A stretch of DNA of 64,000 nt from Calliopsis andreniformis (Eukaryota > Arthropoda > Insecta > Hymenoptera > Andrenidae): positions 1,860,001-1,924,000 of the forward strand of contig NW_027480504.1 of assembly GCF_051401765.1 (NCBI RefSeq), in the 5' to 3' direction. Of the stretch, positions 39,924 through 54,900 are shown one piece after another; the first letter of the stretch is position 1, and each line of letters starts with the position of its first letter. The translations under genes and the position numbers were made by a program. A model generated the notes under the pieces. It ran no database searches. It saw nothing but the letters and a program-made list of their open reading frames with translations, and was not told where the DNA came from.

Positions 39924-42900
39924 TCCTGAATTCTCAGGACTCAATACTCAAACCTCAATCCTCAACCCTCAGCCCTCATCCTCCATCCTCAATCATCTAT
40001 CCTCAATACCCAATCCTCAATCTTCAAACCTCAATCATCAATCCTCAATTCTCAATCCTCAATCCTCAATCCTCAGTCGTCAAACCTCAATCCCTGACCC
40101 TCTGCCCTCATCCTCAACCCTCAGTCTTCAATCCTCAGTCCTCAGTCCTCAAACCTCAATCCTCAACCCTCAGACATCATCCTCAATACTCAATCCTCAA
40201 TCCTCGATCCTCAACCTTCAATCCTCAATATCCAATCTTCAATCCTCAATCCTCAATCCTCAATCCTCAATCCTCCGTCCTCAATCCTCAACCCTCAATC
40301 CTCCATGCTCAATCCTCAATACTCAACCCTCAATCCTCAACCCTCAATCCTCAAACCTCAATCCTCAATCCTCAATCCTCAATCCTCCGACCTGGAGCCT
40401 CAATCCTCAATATTCAACTGTCAATTCTCAAATCTCAAACCTCAATCCTCAATCCTCAATCCTCAATCCTCCGACCTGAAGCATCAATCCTCAATATTCA
40501 ATTGCCAATCCTCAAACCTCAAACCTCAATCCTCAACCCTCAGTCCTCAACCTACACTCCTCAATCGTCAATCCTCAATCGTTAATCCTCTCACCTCAAC
40601 CATCAATCCTCAACCCTTATTCCTCAATCCCCAATTCTCAATTCTCAATTCTCAAGAGAAAAACCTCAATTCTCAGTTTTCAATACTCAATCCTCAATCC
40701 TCAATCCTCAATCCTCAATCCTCAGTCCTCAATCTTCAACCCTCAATCCTCAATACTCAACCCTCAGTAATCAATCCTCAATCCTCAATCCTCAATCCTC
40801 AATTCTCAATTCTCAAGTGAAAAACCTCAATTCTCAGTTTTCAATACTCAACACTCAATCTTCAATTTTCAAATCTCAGTCCACAGACATCAATACTCAT
40901 CACTCTGTTTTCAACACTCAGTCCTCAATCTTCAATCATCAATCCCCAATCCTTAATCTTCAATCCTCAATCCTCAATCCTCATCCCTCAATCCTCAATC
41001 CTTCTATCCTCGATCCTCAGTCCTCAATCTTCAATCCTCAATACTCAATACTCTATCCTCAATCCTCAATCCTCAATCCTCAATCCTCATCCCTCAATAG
41101 TTAACCAGCAATTTTCAATCCTCAATCCTCAATCCTCAATCCTCGATCCTCAATCCTCAATTCTCAATCCTCAATCCTCAATCCTCAATCCTGAACCTTC
41201 AATCCTCACCCTTCAATACCCAATCCTCAATCCTCAAACCTTAATTCTAAATCCTCAATCCAATATCGCCAATACTCAGTTTTCATTAGTCAATCCACAT
41301 TCTTCAGTCTTCAAATCCCAATCCTCAAACATAAATACTCAACACCCGATCCTCAACCCTCAGTCCTCAATCTTCAATCTTCAACCCTCAATCCTCAATC
41401 TTCAATCCCCAATACTCAATCCTCAATCTTCAATCCTCTATCCTCAATCCTCAATCATCAATCCTGTATACTCAATCCTCAATCCTCAATCCTCGATCCT
41501 CAATCCTTGATACTCAATCCACTATCCTCAATACCCAATCCTCAATCCTCAATCGTCAATCCTCAAACATCAATCCACAATCTTCAATCCCTAATACTCA
41601 ATCTTCAATCCTCAATCCTCAGTGCTCAACCCTCAATCCTGAATCTTCAATACTCAACATTCAAGCCTCAATCCTCAGTCCTCAATCCTCGATCCTCAAT
41701 CTTCAATCCTCAATATCCTATCTTCAATCCTCAATCCTCAATCCTCAATCCTCAATATTCAATCATCAATACTCAATCTTCAATCCTCAATCCTCAATCC
41801 TCAATCCTCAATCCTCAACCCTCAATATTCAACACACAACCCTCAGCCATGAATCCTCAATACTCAACCATCAATCCTCAATTCTCAATACTCAATCCTC
41901 AATCGCTAATCCTCAATCCCCAATCCTCAATCTTCAATCCTCAATCCTCAGTCCCCAAACCTCAATCCTGAATCTTCAATACTCAACCTTCAAGCCTCAA
42001 TCCTCAGTCCTCAATACTCAACCATCAATCCTCAATTCTCAATACTCAATAGAATACCCTGAATTCTCAGGATTCAATACTCAAACCTCAATCCTCAACC
42101 CTCAGCCCTCATCCTCCATCCTCAATCCTCTATCCTCAATACCCAATCCTCAATCTTCAGTCCTCAATCATCAACCCTCAATTCTCAATCCTCAATCCTC
42201 AATCCTCAGTCGTCAAACCTCAATCCCTGACCCTCTGCCCTCATCCTCAACCCTCAGTCTTCAATCCTCAGTCCTCAGTCCTCAAACCTCAATCCTCAAC
42301 CCTCAGACATCATCCTCAATACTCAATCCTCAATGCTCGATCCTCAATCTTCAATCCTCAATATCCAATCTTCAATCCTCAATCCTCAATCCTCAATCCT
42401 CAATCCTCCGTCCTCAATCCTCAACCCTCAATCCTCAATGCTCATTCCTCAATACTCAACCCTCAATCCTCAACCCTCAATCCTCAAACCTCAATCCCCA
42501 ACCCTCAATCCTCAATCCTCCGACCTGGAGCCTCAATCCTCAATATTCAACTGTCAATCCTCAAATCTCAAACCTCAATCCTCAATCCTCAATCCTCAAT
42601 CCTCCGACCTGAAGCATCAATCCTCAATATTCAATTGCCAATCCTCAAATCTCAAACCTCAATCCTCAACCCTCAGTCCTCAACCTACACTCCTCAATCG
42701 TCAATCCTCAATCGTCAATCCTCTCACCTCAACCATCAATCCTCAACCCTTATTCCTCAATCCCCAATTATCAATTCTCAATTCTCAAGAGAAAAACCTC
42801 AATTCTCAGTTCTCAATACTCAATCCTCAATCCTCAATCCTCAATCCTCAATCCTCAGTCCTCAATCTTCAACCCTCAATCCTCAATACTCAACCCTCAG

Positions 42901-45900
42901 TAATCAATCCTCAATCCTCAATCCTCAATCCTCAATTCTCAATTCTCAAGTGAAAAACCTCAATTCTCAGTTTTCAATACTCAACACTCAATCTTCAATT
43001 TTCAAATCTCAGTCCAAAGACATCAATACTCATCACTATGTTTTCAACACTCAGTCCTCAATCTTCAATTATCAATCCCCAATCCTTAATCTTCAATCCT
43101 CAATCCTCAACCCTCAATCCTCAACCCTTCTATCCTCGATCCTCAATCCTCAATCTTCAATCCTCAATACTCAATACTCTATCCTCAATCCTCAATCCTA
43201 AGTCCTCAAGCCTCAACCCTCAATATTCAGCTGTCAATCCTCAAATCTCAAACCTCAATCCTCAACCCTCAGTCCTCAATCCTCAATCCTCAACCGTCAA
43301 ACCTCAATGGACAATCCTCACACCTCAACAATCAATCCTCAGCCCTTAATCCTCATTCCCCAATCCTCAATTCTCAATTCTCAAGAGAAAAACATCAATT
43401 CTCAGTTATCAACACTCAATCGTCAATCTTCAATCTTCAAATCTTAGTTCTCAAACATCAATCCTCAATACTCTCTCCTCAATCCTCAATCCTCAAACCT
43501 CAATCCTCAATCCTCATCCCTCAATACTTAACCAGCAATTTTCAATCCTCAATCCTCAATCCTCAATCCTCGATCCTCAATCCTCAATTCTCAATCCTCA
43601 ATCCTCAATCCTCAATCCTGAACCTTCAATCCTCACCCTTCAATACCCAATCCTCAATCCTCAAACATTAATTGTAAATCCTCAATCCAATATCGCCAAT
43701 ACTCAGTTTTCATTAGTCAATCCACATTCTTCAGTCTTCAAATCCCAATCCTCAAACATAAATACTCAACACCCGATCCTCAACCCTCAGTCCTCAATCT
43801 TCAATCTTCAACCCTCAATCCTCAATCTTCAATCACCAATACTCAATCCTCAATCTTCAATCCTCTATCCTCAATCCTCAATCATCAATCCTGTATACTC
43901 AATCCTCAATCCTCAATCCTCGATCCTCATTCCTCGATACTCAATCCACTATCCTCAATACCCAATCCTCAATCCTCAATCGTCAATCCTCAAACATCAA
44001 TCCTCAATCTTCAGTCCCTAATACTCAATCTTCAATCCTCAATCCTCAGTGCTCAACCCTCAATCCTGAATATTCAATACTCAACCTTCAAGCCTCAATC
44101 CTCAGTCCTCAATCCTCGATCCTCAATCTTCAATCCTCAATATCCTATCTTCAATCCTCAATCCTCAATCCTCAATCCTCAATATTCAATCATCAATACT
44201 CAATCTTCAATCCTCAATCCTCAATCCTCAATCCTCAATCCTCAACCCTCAATATTCAACACACAACCCTCAGCCGTGAATCCTCAATACTCAACCATCA
44301 ATCCTCAATTCTCAATACTCAATCCTCAATCGCCAATCCTCAATCCCCAATCCTCAATCTTCAATCCTCAATCCTCAGTCCCCAAACCTCAATCCTGAAT
44401 CTTCAATACTCAACCTTCAAGCCTCAATCCTCAGTCCTCAATACTCAACCATCAATCCTCAATTCTCAATACTCAATAGAATATCCTGAATTCTCAGGAC
44501 TCAATACTCAAACCTCAATCCTCAACCCTCAGCCCTCATCCTCCATCGTCAATCATCTATCCTCAATACCCAATCCTCAATCTTCAATCCTCAATCATCA
44601 ATCCTCAATTCTCAATCCTCAATCCTCAATCCTCAGTCGTCAAACCTCAATCCCTGACCCTCTGCCCTCATCCTCAACCCTCAGTCTTCAATCCTCAGTC
44701 CTCAGTCCTCAAACCTCAATCCTCAACCCTCAGACATCATCCTCAATACTGAATCCTCAATCCTCGATCCTCAACCTTCAATCCTCAATATCCAATCTTC
44801 AATCCTCAATCCTCAATCCTCAATCCTCAATCCTCAATCCTCCGTCCTCAATCCTCAACCCTCAATCCTCCATGCTCAATCCTCAATACTCAACCCTCAA
44901 TCCTCAACCCTCAATCCTCAAACCTCAATCCCCAATCCTCAATCCTCAATCCTCCGACCTGGAGCCTCAATCCTCAATATTCAACTGTCAATTCTCAAAT
45001 CTCAAACCTCAATCCTCAATCCTCAATCCTCAATCCTCCGACCTGAAGCATCAATCCTCAATATTCAATTGCCAATCCTCAAACCTCAAACCTCAATCCT
45101 CAACCCTCAGTCCTCAACCTACACTCCTCAATCGTCAATCCTCAATCGTCAATCCTCTCACCTCAACCATCAATCCTCAACCCTTATTCCTCAATCCCCA
45201 ATTCTCAATTCTCAATTCTCAAGAGAAAAACCTCAATTCTCAGTTTTCAATACTCAATCCTCAATCCTCAATCCTCAATCCTCAATCCTCAGTCCTCAAT
45301 CTTCAACCCTCAATCCTCAATACTCAACCCTCAGTAATCAATCCTCAATCCTCAATCCTCAATCCTCAATTCTCAATTCTCAAGTGAAAAACCTCAATTC
45401 TCAGTTTTCAATACTCAACACTCAATCTTCAATTTTCAAATCTCAGTCCACAGACATCAATACTCATCACTCTGTTTTCAACACTCAGTCCTCAATCTTC
45501 AATCATCAATCCCCAATCCTTAATCTTCAATCCTCAATCCTCAATCCTCATCCCTCAATCCTCAATCCTTCTATCCTCGATCCTCAGTCCTCAATCTTCA
45601 ATCCTCAATACTCAATACTCTATCCTCAATCCTCAATCCTCAATCCTCAATCCTCATCCCTCAATAGTTAACCAGCAATTTTCAATCCTCAATCCTCAAT
45701 CCTCAATCCTCGATCCTCAATCCTCAATTCTCAATCCTCAATCCTCAATCCTCAATCCTGAACCTTCAATCCTCACCCTTCAATACCCAATCCTCAATCC
45801 TCAAACCTTAATTCTAAATCCTCAATCCAATATCGCCAATACTCAGTTTTCATTAGTCAATCCACATTCTTCAGTCTTCAAATCCCAATCCTCAAACATA

Positions 45901-48900
45901 AATACTCAACACCCGATCCTCAACCCTCAGTCCTCAATCTTCAATCTTCAACCCTCAATCCTCAATCTTCAATCCCCAATAATCAATCCTCAATCTTCAA
46001 TCCTCTATCCTCAATCCTCAATCATCAATCCTGTATACTCAATCCTCAATCCTCAATCCTCGATCCTCAATCCTTGATACTCAATCCACTATCCTCAATA
46101 CCCAATCCTCAATCCTCAATCGTCAATCCTCAAACATCAATCCTCAATCTTCAATCCCTAATACTCAATCTTCAATTCTCAATCCTCAGTGCTCAACCCT
46201 CAATCCTGAATCTTCAATACTCAACATTCAAGCCTCAATCCTCAGTCCTCAATCCTCGATCCTCAATCTTCAATCCTCAATATCCTATCTTCAATCCTCA
46301 ATCCTCAATCCTCAATCCTCAATATTCAATCATCAATACTCAATCTTCAATCCTCAATCCTCAATCCTCAATCCTCAATCCTCAACCCTCAATATTCAAC
46401 ACACAACCCTCAGCCATGAATCCTCAATACTCAACCATCAATCCTCAATTCTCAATACTCAATCCTCAATCGCTAATCCTCAATCCCCAATCCTCAATCT
46501 TCAATCCTCAATCCTCAGTCCCCAAACCTCAATCCTGAATCTTCAATACTCAACCTTCAAGCCTCAATCCTCAGTCCTCAATACTCAACCATCAATCCTC
46601 AATTCTCAATACTCAATAGAATACCCTGAATTCTCAGGACTCAATACTCAAACCTCAATCCTCAACCCTCAGCCCTCATCCTCCATCCTCAATCATCTAT
46701 CCTCAATACCCAATCCTCAATCTTCAATCTTCAATCATCAATCCTCAATTCTCAATCCTCAATCCTCAATCCTCAGTCGTCAAACCTCAATCCCTGACCC
46801 TCTGCCCTCATCCTCAACCCTCAGTCTTCAATCCTCAGTCCTCAGTCCTCAAACCTCAATCCTCAACCCTCAGACATCATCCTCAGTACTCAATCCTCAA
46901 TGCTCGATCCTCAATCTTCAATCCTCAATATCCAATCTTCAATCCTCAATCCTCAATCCTCAATCCTCAATCCTCCGTCCTCAATCCTCAACCCTCAATC
47001 CTCAATGCTCATTCCTCAATACTCAACCCTCAATCCTCAACCCTCAATCCTCAAACCTCAATCCCCAACCCTCAATCCTCAATCCTCCGACCTGGAGCCT
47101 CAATCCTCAATATTCAATTGTCAATCCTCAAATCTCAAACCTCAATCCTCAATCCTCAATCCTCAATCCTCCGACCTGAAGCATCAATCTTCAATACTCA
47201 ATTGCCAATCCTCAAATCTCAAACCTCAATCCTCAACCCTCAGTCCTCAACCTACACTCCTCAATCGTCAATCCTCAATCGTCAATCCTCTCACCTCAAC
47301 CATCAATCCTCAACCCTTATTCCTCAATCCCCAATTATCAATTCTCAATTCTCAAGAGAAAAACCTCAATTCTCAGTTTTCAATACTCAATCCTCAATCC
47401 TCAATCCTCAATCCTCAATCCTCAGTCCTCAATCTTCAACCCTCAATCCTCAATACTCAACGCTCAGTAATCAATCCTCAATCCTCAATCCTCAATCCTC
47501 AATTCTCAATTCTCAAGTGAAAAACCTCAATTCTCAGTTTTCAATACTCAACACTCAATCTTCAATTTTCAAATCTCAGTCCAAAGACATCAATACTCAT
47601 CACTATGTTTTCAACACTCAGTCCTCAATCTTCAATTATCAATCCCCAATCCTTAATCTTCAATCCTCAATCCTCAATCCTCAACCCTCAATCCTCAACC
47701 CTTCCATCCTCGATCCTCAATCCTCAATCTTCAATCCTCAATACTCAATACTCTATCCTCAATCCTCAATCCTAAGTCCTCAAGCCTCAACCCTCAATAT
47801 TCAGCTGTCAATCCTCAAATCTCAAACCTCAATCCTCAACCCTCAGTCCTCAATCCTCAATCCTCAACCGTCAAACCTCAATGGTCAATCCTCACACCTC
47901 AACAATCAATCCTCAGCCCTTAATCCTCATTCCCCAATCCTCAATTCTCAATTCTCAAGAGAAAAACATCAATTCTCAGTTATCAACACTCAATCGTCAA
48001 TCTTCAATCTTCAAATCTTAGTTCTCAAACATCAATCCTCAATACTCTCTCCTCAATCCTCAATCCTCAATCCTCAATCCTCATCCCTCAATACTTAACC
48101 AGCAATTTTCAATCCTCAATCCTCAATCCTCAATCCTCGATCCTCAATCCTCAATTCTCAATCCTCAATCCTCAATCCTCAATCCTGAACCTTCAATCCT
48201 CACCCTTCAATACCCAATCCTCAATCCTCAAACATTAATTGTAAATCCTCAATCCAATATCGCCAATACTCAGTTTTCATTAGTCAATCCACATTCTTCA
48301 GTCTTCAAATCCCAATCCTCAAACATAAATACTCAAGACCCGATCCTCAACCCTCAGTCCTCAATCTTCAATCTTCAACCCTCAATCCTCAATCTTCAAT
48401 CACCAATACTCAATCCTCAATCTTCAATCCTCTATCCTCAATCCTCAATCATCAATCCTGTATACTCAATCCTCAATCCTCAATCCTCGATCCTCATTCC
48501 TCGATACTCAATCCACTATCCTCAATACCCAATCCTCAATCCTCAATCGTCAATCCTCAAACATCAATCCTCAATCTTCAATCCCTAATACTCAATCTTC
48601 AATCCTCAATCCTCAGTGCTCAACCCTCAATCCTGAATCTTCAATACTCAACCTTCAAGCCTCAATCCTCAGTCCTCAATCCTCGATCCTCAATCTTCAA
48701 TCCTCAATATCCTATCTTCAATCCTCAATCCTCAATCCTCAATCCTCAATATTCAATCATCAATACTCAATCTTCAATCCTCAATCCTCAATCCTCAATC
48801 CTCAATCCTCAACCCTCAATATTCAACACACAACCCTCAGCCATGAATCCTCAATACTCAACCATCAATCCTCAATTCTCAATACTCAATCCTCAATCGC

Positions 48901-51900
48901 CAATCCTCAATCCCCAATCCTTAATCTTCAATCCTCAATCCTCAGTCCTCAAACCTCAATCCTGAATCTTCAATACTCAACCTTCAAGCCTCAATCCTCA
49001 GTCCTCAATACTCAACCATCAATCCTCAATTCTCAATACTCAATAGAATATCCTGAATTCTCAGGACTCAATACTCAAACCTCAATCATCAACCCTCAGC
49101 CCTCATCCTCCATCCTCAATCCTCTATCTTCAATACCCAATCCTCAATCTTCAGACCTCAATCATCAGTCCTCAATTCTCAATCCTCAATCCTCAATCCT
49201 CAGTCGTCAAACCTCAATCCCTGACCCTCTGCCCTCATCCTCAACCCTCAGTCTTCAATCCTCAGTCCTCAGTCCTCAAACCTCAATCCTCAACCCTCAG
49301 ACATCATCCTCAATACTCAATCCTCAATGCTCGATCCTCAATCTTCAATCCTCAATATCCAATCTTCAATCCTCAATCCTCAATCCTCAATCCTCAATCC
49401 TCCGTCCTCAATCCTCAACCCTCAATCCTCAATGCTCATTCCTCAATACTCAACCCTCAATCCTCAACCCTCAATCCTCAAACCTCAATCCCCAACCCTC
49501 AATCCTCAATCCTTCGACCTGGAGCCTCAATCCTCAATATTCAACTGTCAATCCTCAAATCTCAAACCTCAATCCTCAATCCTCAATCCTCAATCCTCCG
49601 ACCTGAAGCATCAATCCTCAATATTCAATTGCCAATCCTCAAATCTCAAACCTCAATCCTCAACCCTCAGTCCTCAACCTACACTCCTCAATCGTCAATC
49701 CTCAATCGTCAATCCTCTCACCTCAACCATCAATCCTCAACCCTTATTCCTCAATCCCCAATTATCAATTCTCAATTCTCAAGAGAAAAACCTCAATTCT
49801 CAGTTCTCAATACTCAATCCTCAATCCTCAATCCTCAATCCTCAATCCTCAGTCCTCAATCTTCAACCCTCAATCCTCAATACTCAACCCTCAGTAATCA
49901 ATCCTCAATCCTCAATCCTCAATCCTCAATTCTCAATTCTCAAGTGAAAAACCTCAATTCTCAGTTTTCAATACTCAACACTCAATCTGCAATTTTCAAA
50001 TCTCAGTCCAAAGACATCAATACTCATCACTATGTTTTCAACACTCAGTCCTCAATCCTCAATTCTCAATCCTCAATCCTCAATCCTCAATCCTGAACCT
50101 TCAATCCTCACCCTTCAATACCCAATCCTCAATCCTCAAACATTAATTGTAAATCCTCAATCCAATATCGCCAATACTCAGTTTTCATTAGTCAATCCAC
50201 ATTCTTCAGTCTTCAAATCCCAATCCTCAAACATAAATACTCAACACCCGATCCTCAACCCTCAGTCCTCAATCTTCAATCTTCAACCCTCAATCCTCAA
50301 TCTTCAATCACCAATACTCAATCCTCAATCTTCAATCCTCTATCCTCAATCCTCAATCATCAATCCTGTATACTCAATCCTCAATCCTCAATCCTCGATC
50401 CTCATTCCTCGATACTCAATCCACTATCCTCAATACCCAATCCTCAATCCTCAATCGTCAATCCTCAAACATCAATCCTCAATCTTCAATCCCTAATACT
50501 CAATCTTCAATCCTCAATCCTCAGTGCTCAACCCTCAATCCTGAATCTTCAATACTCAACCTTCAAGCCTCAATCCTCAGTCCTCAATCCTCGATCCTCA
50601 ATCTTCAATCCTCAATATCCTATCTTCAATCCTCAATCCTCAATCCTCAATCCTCAATATTCAATCATCAATACTCAATCTTCAATCCTCAATCCTCAAT
50701 CCTCAATCCTCAATCCTCAACCCTCAATATTCAACACACAACCCTCAGCCATGAATCCTCAATACTCAACCATCAATCCTCAATTCTCAATACTCAATCC
50801 TCAATCGCCAATCCTCAATCCCCAATCCTCAATCTTCAATCCTCAATCCTCAGTCCTCAAACCTCAATCCTGAATTTTCAATACTCAACCTTCAAGCCTC
50901 AATCCTCAGTCCTCAATACTCAACCATCAATCCTCAATTCTCAATACTCAATAGAATATCCTGAATTCTCAGGACTCAATACTCAAACCTCAATCCTCAA
51001 CCCTCAGGCCTCATCCTCCATCCTCAATCCTCTATCCTCAATACCCAATCCTCAATCTTCAGACCTCAATCATCAGTCCTCAATTCTCAATCCTCAGTCC
51101 TCAATCCTCAGTCGTCAAACCTCAATCCCTGACCCTCTGCCCTCATCCTCAACCCTCAGTCTTCAATCCTCAGTCCTCAGTCCTCAAACCTCAACCCTCA
51201 ACCCTCAGACATCATCCTCAATACTCAATCCTCAATGCTCGATCCTCAATCTTCAATCCTCAATATCCAATCTTCAATCCTCAATCCTCAATCCTCAATC
51301 CTCAATCCTCCGTCCTCAATCCTCAACCCTCAATCCTCAATGCTCATTCCTCAATACTCAACCCTCAATCCTCAACCCTCAATCCTCAAACCTCAATCCC
51401 CAACCCTCAATCCTCAATCCTCCGACCTGGAGCCTCAATCCTCAATATTCAATTGTCAATCCTCAAATCTCAAACCTCAATCCTCAATCCTCAATCCTCA
51501 ATCCTCCGACCTGAAGCATCAATCTTCAATATTCAATTGCCAATCCTCAAATCTCAAACCTCAATCCTCAACCCTCAGTCCTCAACCTACACTCCTCAAT
51601 CGTCAATCCTCAATCGTCAATCCTCTCACCTCAACCATCAATCCTCAACCCTTATTCCTCAATCCCCAATTATCAATTCTCAATTCTCAAGAGAAAAACC
51701 TCAATTCTCAGTTTTCAATACTCAATCCTCAATCCTCAATCCTCAATCCTCAATCCTCAGTCCTCAATCTTCAACCCTCAATCCTCAATACTCAACCCTC
51801 AGTAATCAATCCTCAATCCTCAATCCTCAATCCTCAATTCTCAATTCTCAAGTGAAAAACCTCAATTCTCAGTTTTCAATACTCAACACTCAATCTTCAA

Positions 51901-54900
51901 TTTTCAAATCTCAGTCCAAAGACATCAATACTCATCACTATGTTTTCAACACTCAGTCCTCAATCTTCAATTATCAATCCCCAATCCTTAATCTTCAATC
52001 CTCAATCCTCAATCCTCAACCCTCAATCCTCAACCCTTCCATCCTCGATCCTCAATCCTCAATCTTCAATCCTCAATACTCAATACTCTATCCTCAATCC
52101 TCAATCCTAAGTCCTCAAGCCTCAACCCTCAATATTCAGCTGTCAATCCTCAAATCTCAAACCTCAATCCTCAACCCTCAGTCCTCAATCCTCAATCCTC
52201 AACCGTCAAACCTCAATGGTCAATCCTCACACCTCAACAATCAATCCTCAGCCCTTAATCCTCATTCCCCAATCCTCAATTCTCAATTCTGAAGAGAAAA
52301 ACATCAATTCTCAGTTATCAACACTCAATCGTCAATCTTCAATCTTCAAATCTTAGTTCTCAAACATCAATCCTCAATACTCTCTCCTCAATCCTCAATC
52401 CTCAATCCTCAATCCTCATCCCTCAATACTTAACCAGCAATTTTCAATCCTCAATCCTCAATCCTCAATCCTCGATCCTCAATCCTCAATTCTCAATCCT
52501 CAATCCTCAATCCTCAATCCTGAACCTTCAATCCTCACCCTTCAATACCCAATCCTCAATCCTCAAACATTAATTGTAAATCCTCAATCCAATATCGCCA
52601 ATACTCAGTTTTCATTAGTCAATCCACATTCTTCAGTCTTCAAATCCCAATCCTCAAACATAAATACTCAACACCCGATCCTCAACCCTCAGTCCTCAAT
52701 CTTCAATCTTCAACCCTCAATCCTCAATCTTCAATCCCCAATACTCAATCCTCAATCTTCAATCCTCTATCCTCAATCCTCAATCATCAATCCTGTATAC
52801 TCAATCCTCAATCCTCAATCCTCGATCCTCAATCCTCGATACTCAATCCACTATCCTCAATACCCAATCCTCAATCCTCAATCGTCAATCCTCAAACATC
52901 AATCCTCAATCTTCAATCCCTAATACTCAATCTTCAATCCTCAATCCTCAGTGCTCAACCCTCAATCCTGAATCTTCAATACTCAACCTTCAAGCCTCAA
53001 TCCTCAGTCCTCAATCCTCGATCCTCAATCTTCAATCCTCAATATCCTATCTTCAATCCTCAATCCTCAATCCTCAATCCTCAATATTCAATCATCAATA
53101 CTCAATCTTCAATCCTCAATCCTCAATCCTCAATCCTCAATCCTCAACCCTCAATATTCAACACACAACCCTCAGCCATGAATCCTCAATACTCAACCAT
53201 CAATCCTCAATTCTCAATACTCAATCCTCAATCGCCAATCCTCAATCCCCAATCCTCAATCTTCAATCCTCAATCCTCAGTCCTCAAACCTCAATCCTGA
53301 ATCTTCAATACTCAACCTTCAAGCCTCAATCCTCAGTCCTCAATACTCAACCATCAATCCTCAATTCTCAATACTCAATAGAATATCCTGAATTCTCAGG
53401 ACTCAATACTCAAACCTCAATCCTCAACCCTCAGCCCTCATCCTCCATCCTCAATCCTCTATCCTCAATACCCAATCCTCAATCTTCAGACCTCAATCAT
53501 CAATCCTCAATTCTCAATCCTCAATCCTCAATCCTCAGTCGTCAAACCTCAATCCCTGACCCTCTGCCCTCATCCTCAACCCTCAGTCTTCAATCCTCAG
53601 TCCTCAGTCCTCAAACCTCAATCCTCAACCCTCAGACATCATCCTCAATACTCAATCCTCAATGCTCGATCCTCAATCTTCAATCCTCAATATCCAATCT
53701 TCAATCCTCAATCCTCAATCCTCAATCCTCAATCCTCCGTCCTCAATCCTCAACCCTCAATCCTCAATGCTCATTCCTCAATACTCAACCCTCAATCCTC
53801 AACCCTCAATCCTCAAACCTCAATCCCCAACCCTCAATCCTCAATCCTCCGACCTGGAGCCTCAATCCTCAATATTCAACTGTCAATCCTCAAATATCAA
53901 ACCTCAATCCTCAATCCTCAATACTCAATCCTCCGACCTGAAGCATCAATCCTCAATATTCAATTGCCAATCCTCAAATCTCAAACCTCAATCCTCAACC
54001 CTCAGTCCTCAACCTACACTCCTCAATCGTCAATCCTCAATCGTCAATCCTCTCACCTCAACCATCAATCCTCAACCCTTATTCCTCAATCCCCAATTAT
54101 CAATTCTCAATTCTCAAGAGAAAAACCTCAATTCTCAGTTTTCAATACTCAATCCTCAACCCTCAATCCTCAATCCTCAATCCTCAGTCCTCAATCTTCA
54201 ACCCTCAATCCTCAATACTCAACCCTCAGTAATCAATCCTCAATCCTCAATCCTCAATCCTCAATTCTCAATTCTCAAGTGAAAAACCTCAATTCTCAGT
54301 TTTCAATACTCAACACTCAATCTTCAATTTTCAAATCTCAGTCCAAAGACATCAATACTCATCACTATGTTCTCAACACTCAGTCCTCAATCTTCAATTA
54401 TCAATCCCCAATCCTTAATCTTCAATGCTCAATCCTCAATCCTCAACCCTCAATCCTCAACCCTTCTATCCTCGATCCTCAATCCTCAATCTTCAATCCT
54501 CAATACTCAATACTCTATCCTCAATCCTCAATCCTAAGTCCTCAAGCCTCAACCCTCAATATTCAGCTGTCAATCCTCAAATCTCAAACCTCAATCCTCA
54601 ACCCTCAGTCCTCAATCCTCAATCCTCAACCGTCAAACCTCAATGGTCAATCCTCACACCTCAACAATCAATCCTCAGCCCTTAATCCTCATTCCCCAAT
54701 CCTCAATTCTCAATTCTCAAGAGAAAAACATCAATTCTCAGTTATCAACACTCAATCGTCAATCTTCAATCTTCAAATCTTAGTTCTCAAACATCAATAC
54801 TCAATACTCTCTCCTCAATCCTCAATCCTCAATCCTCAATCCTCATCCCTCAATACTTAACCAGCAATTTTCAATCCTCAATCCTCAATCCTCAATCCTC

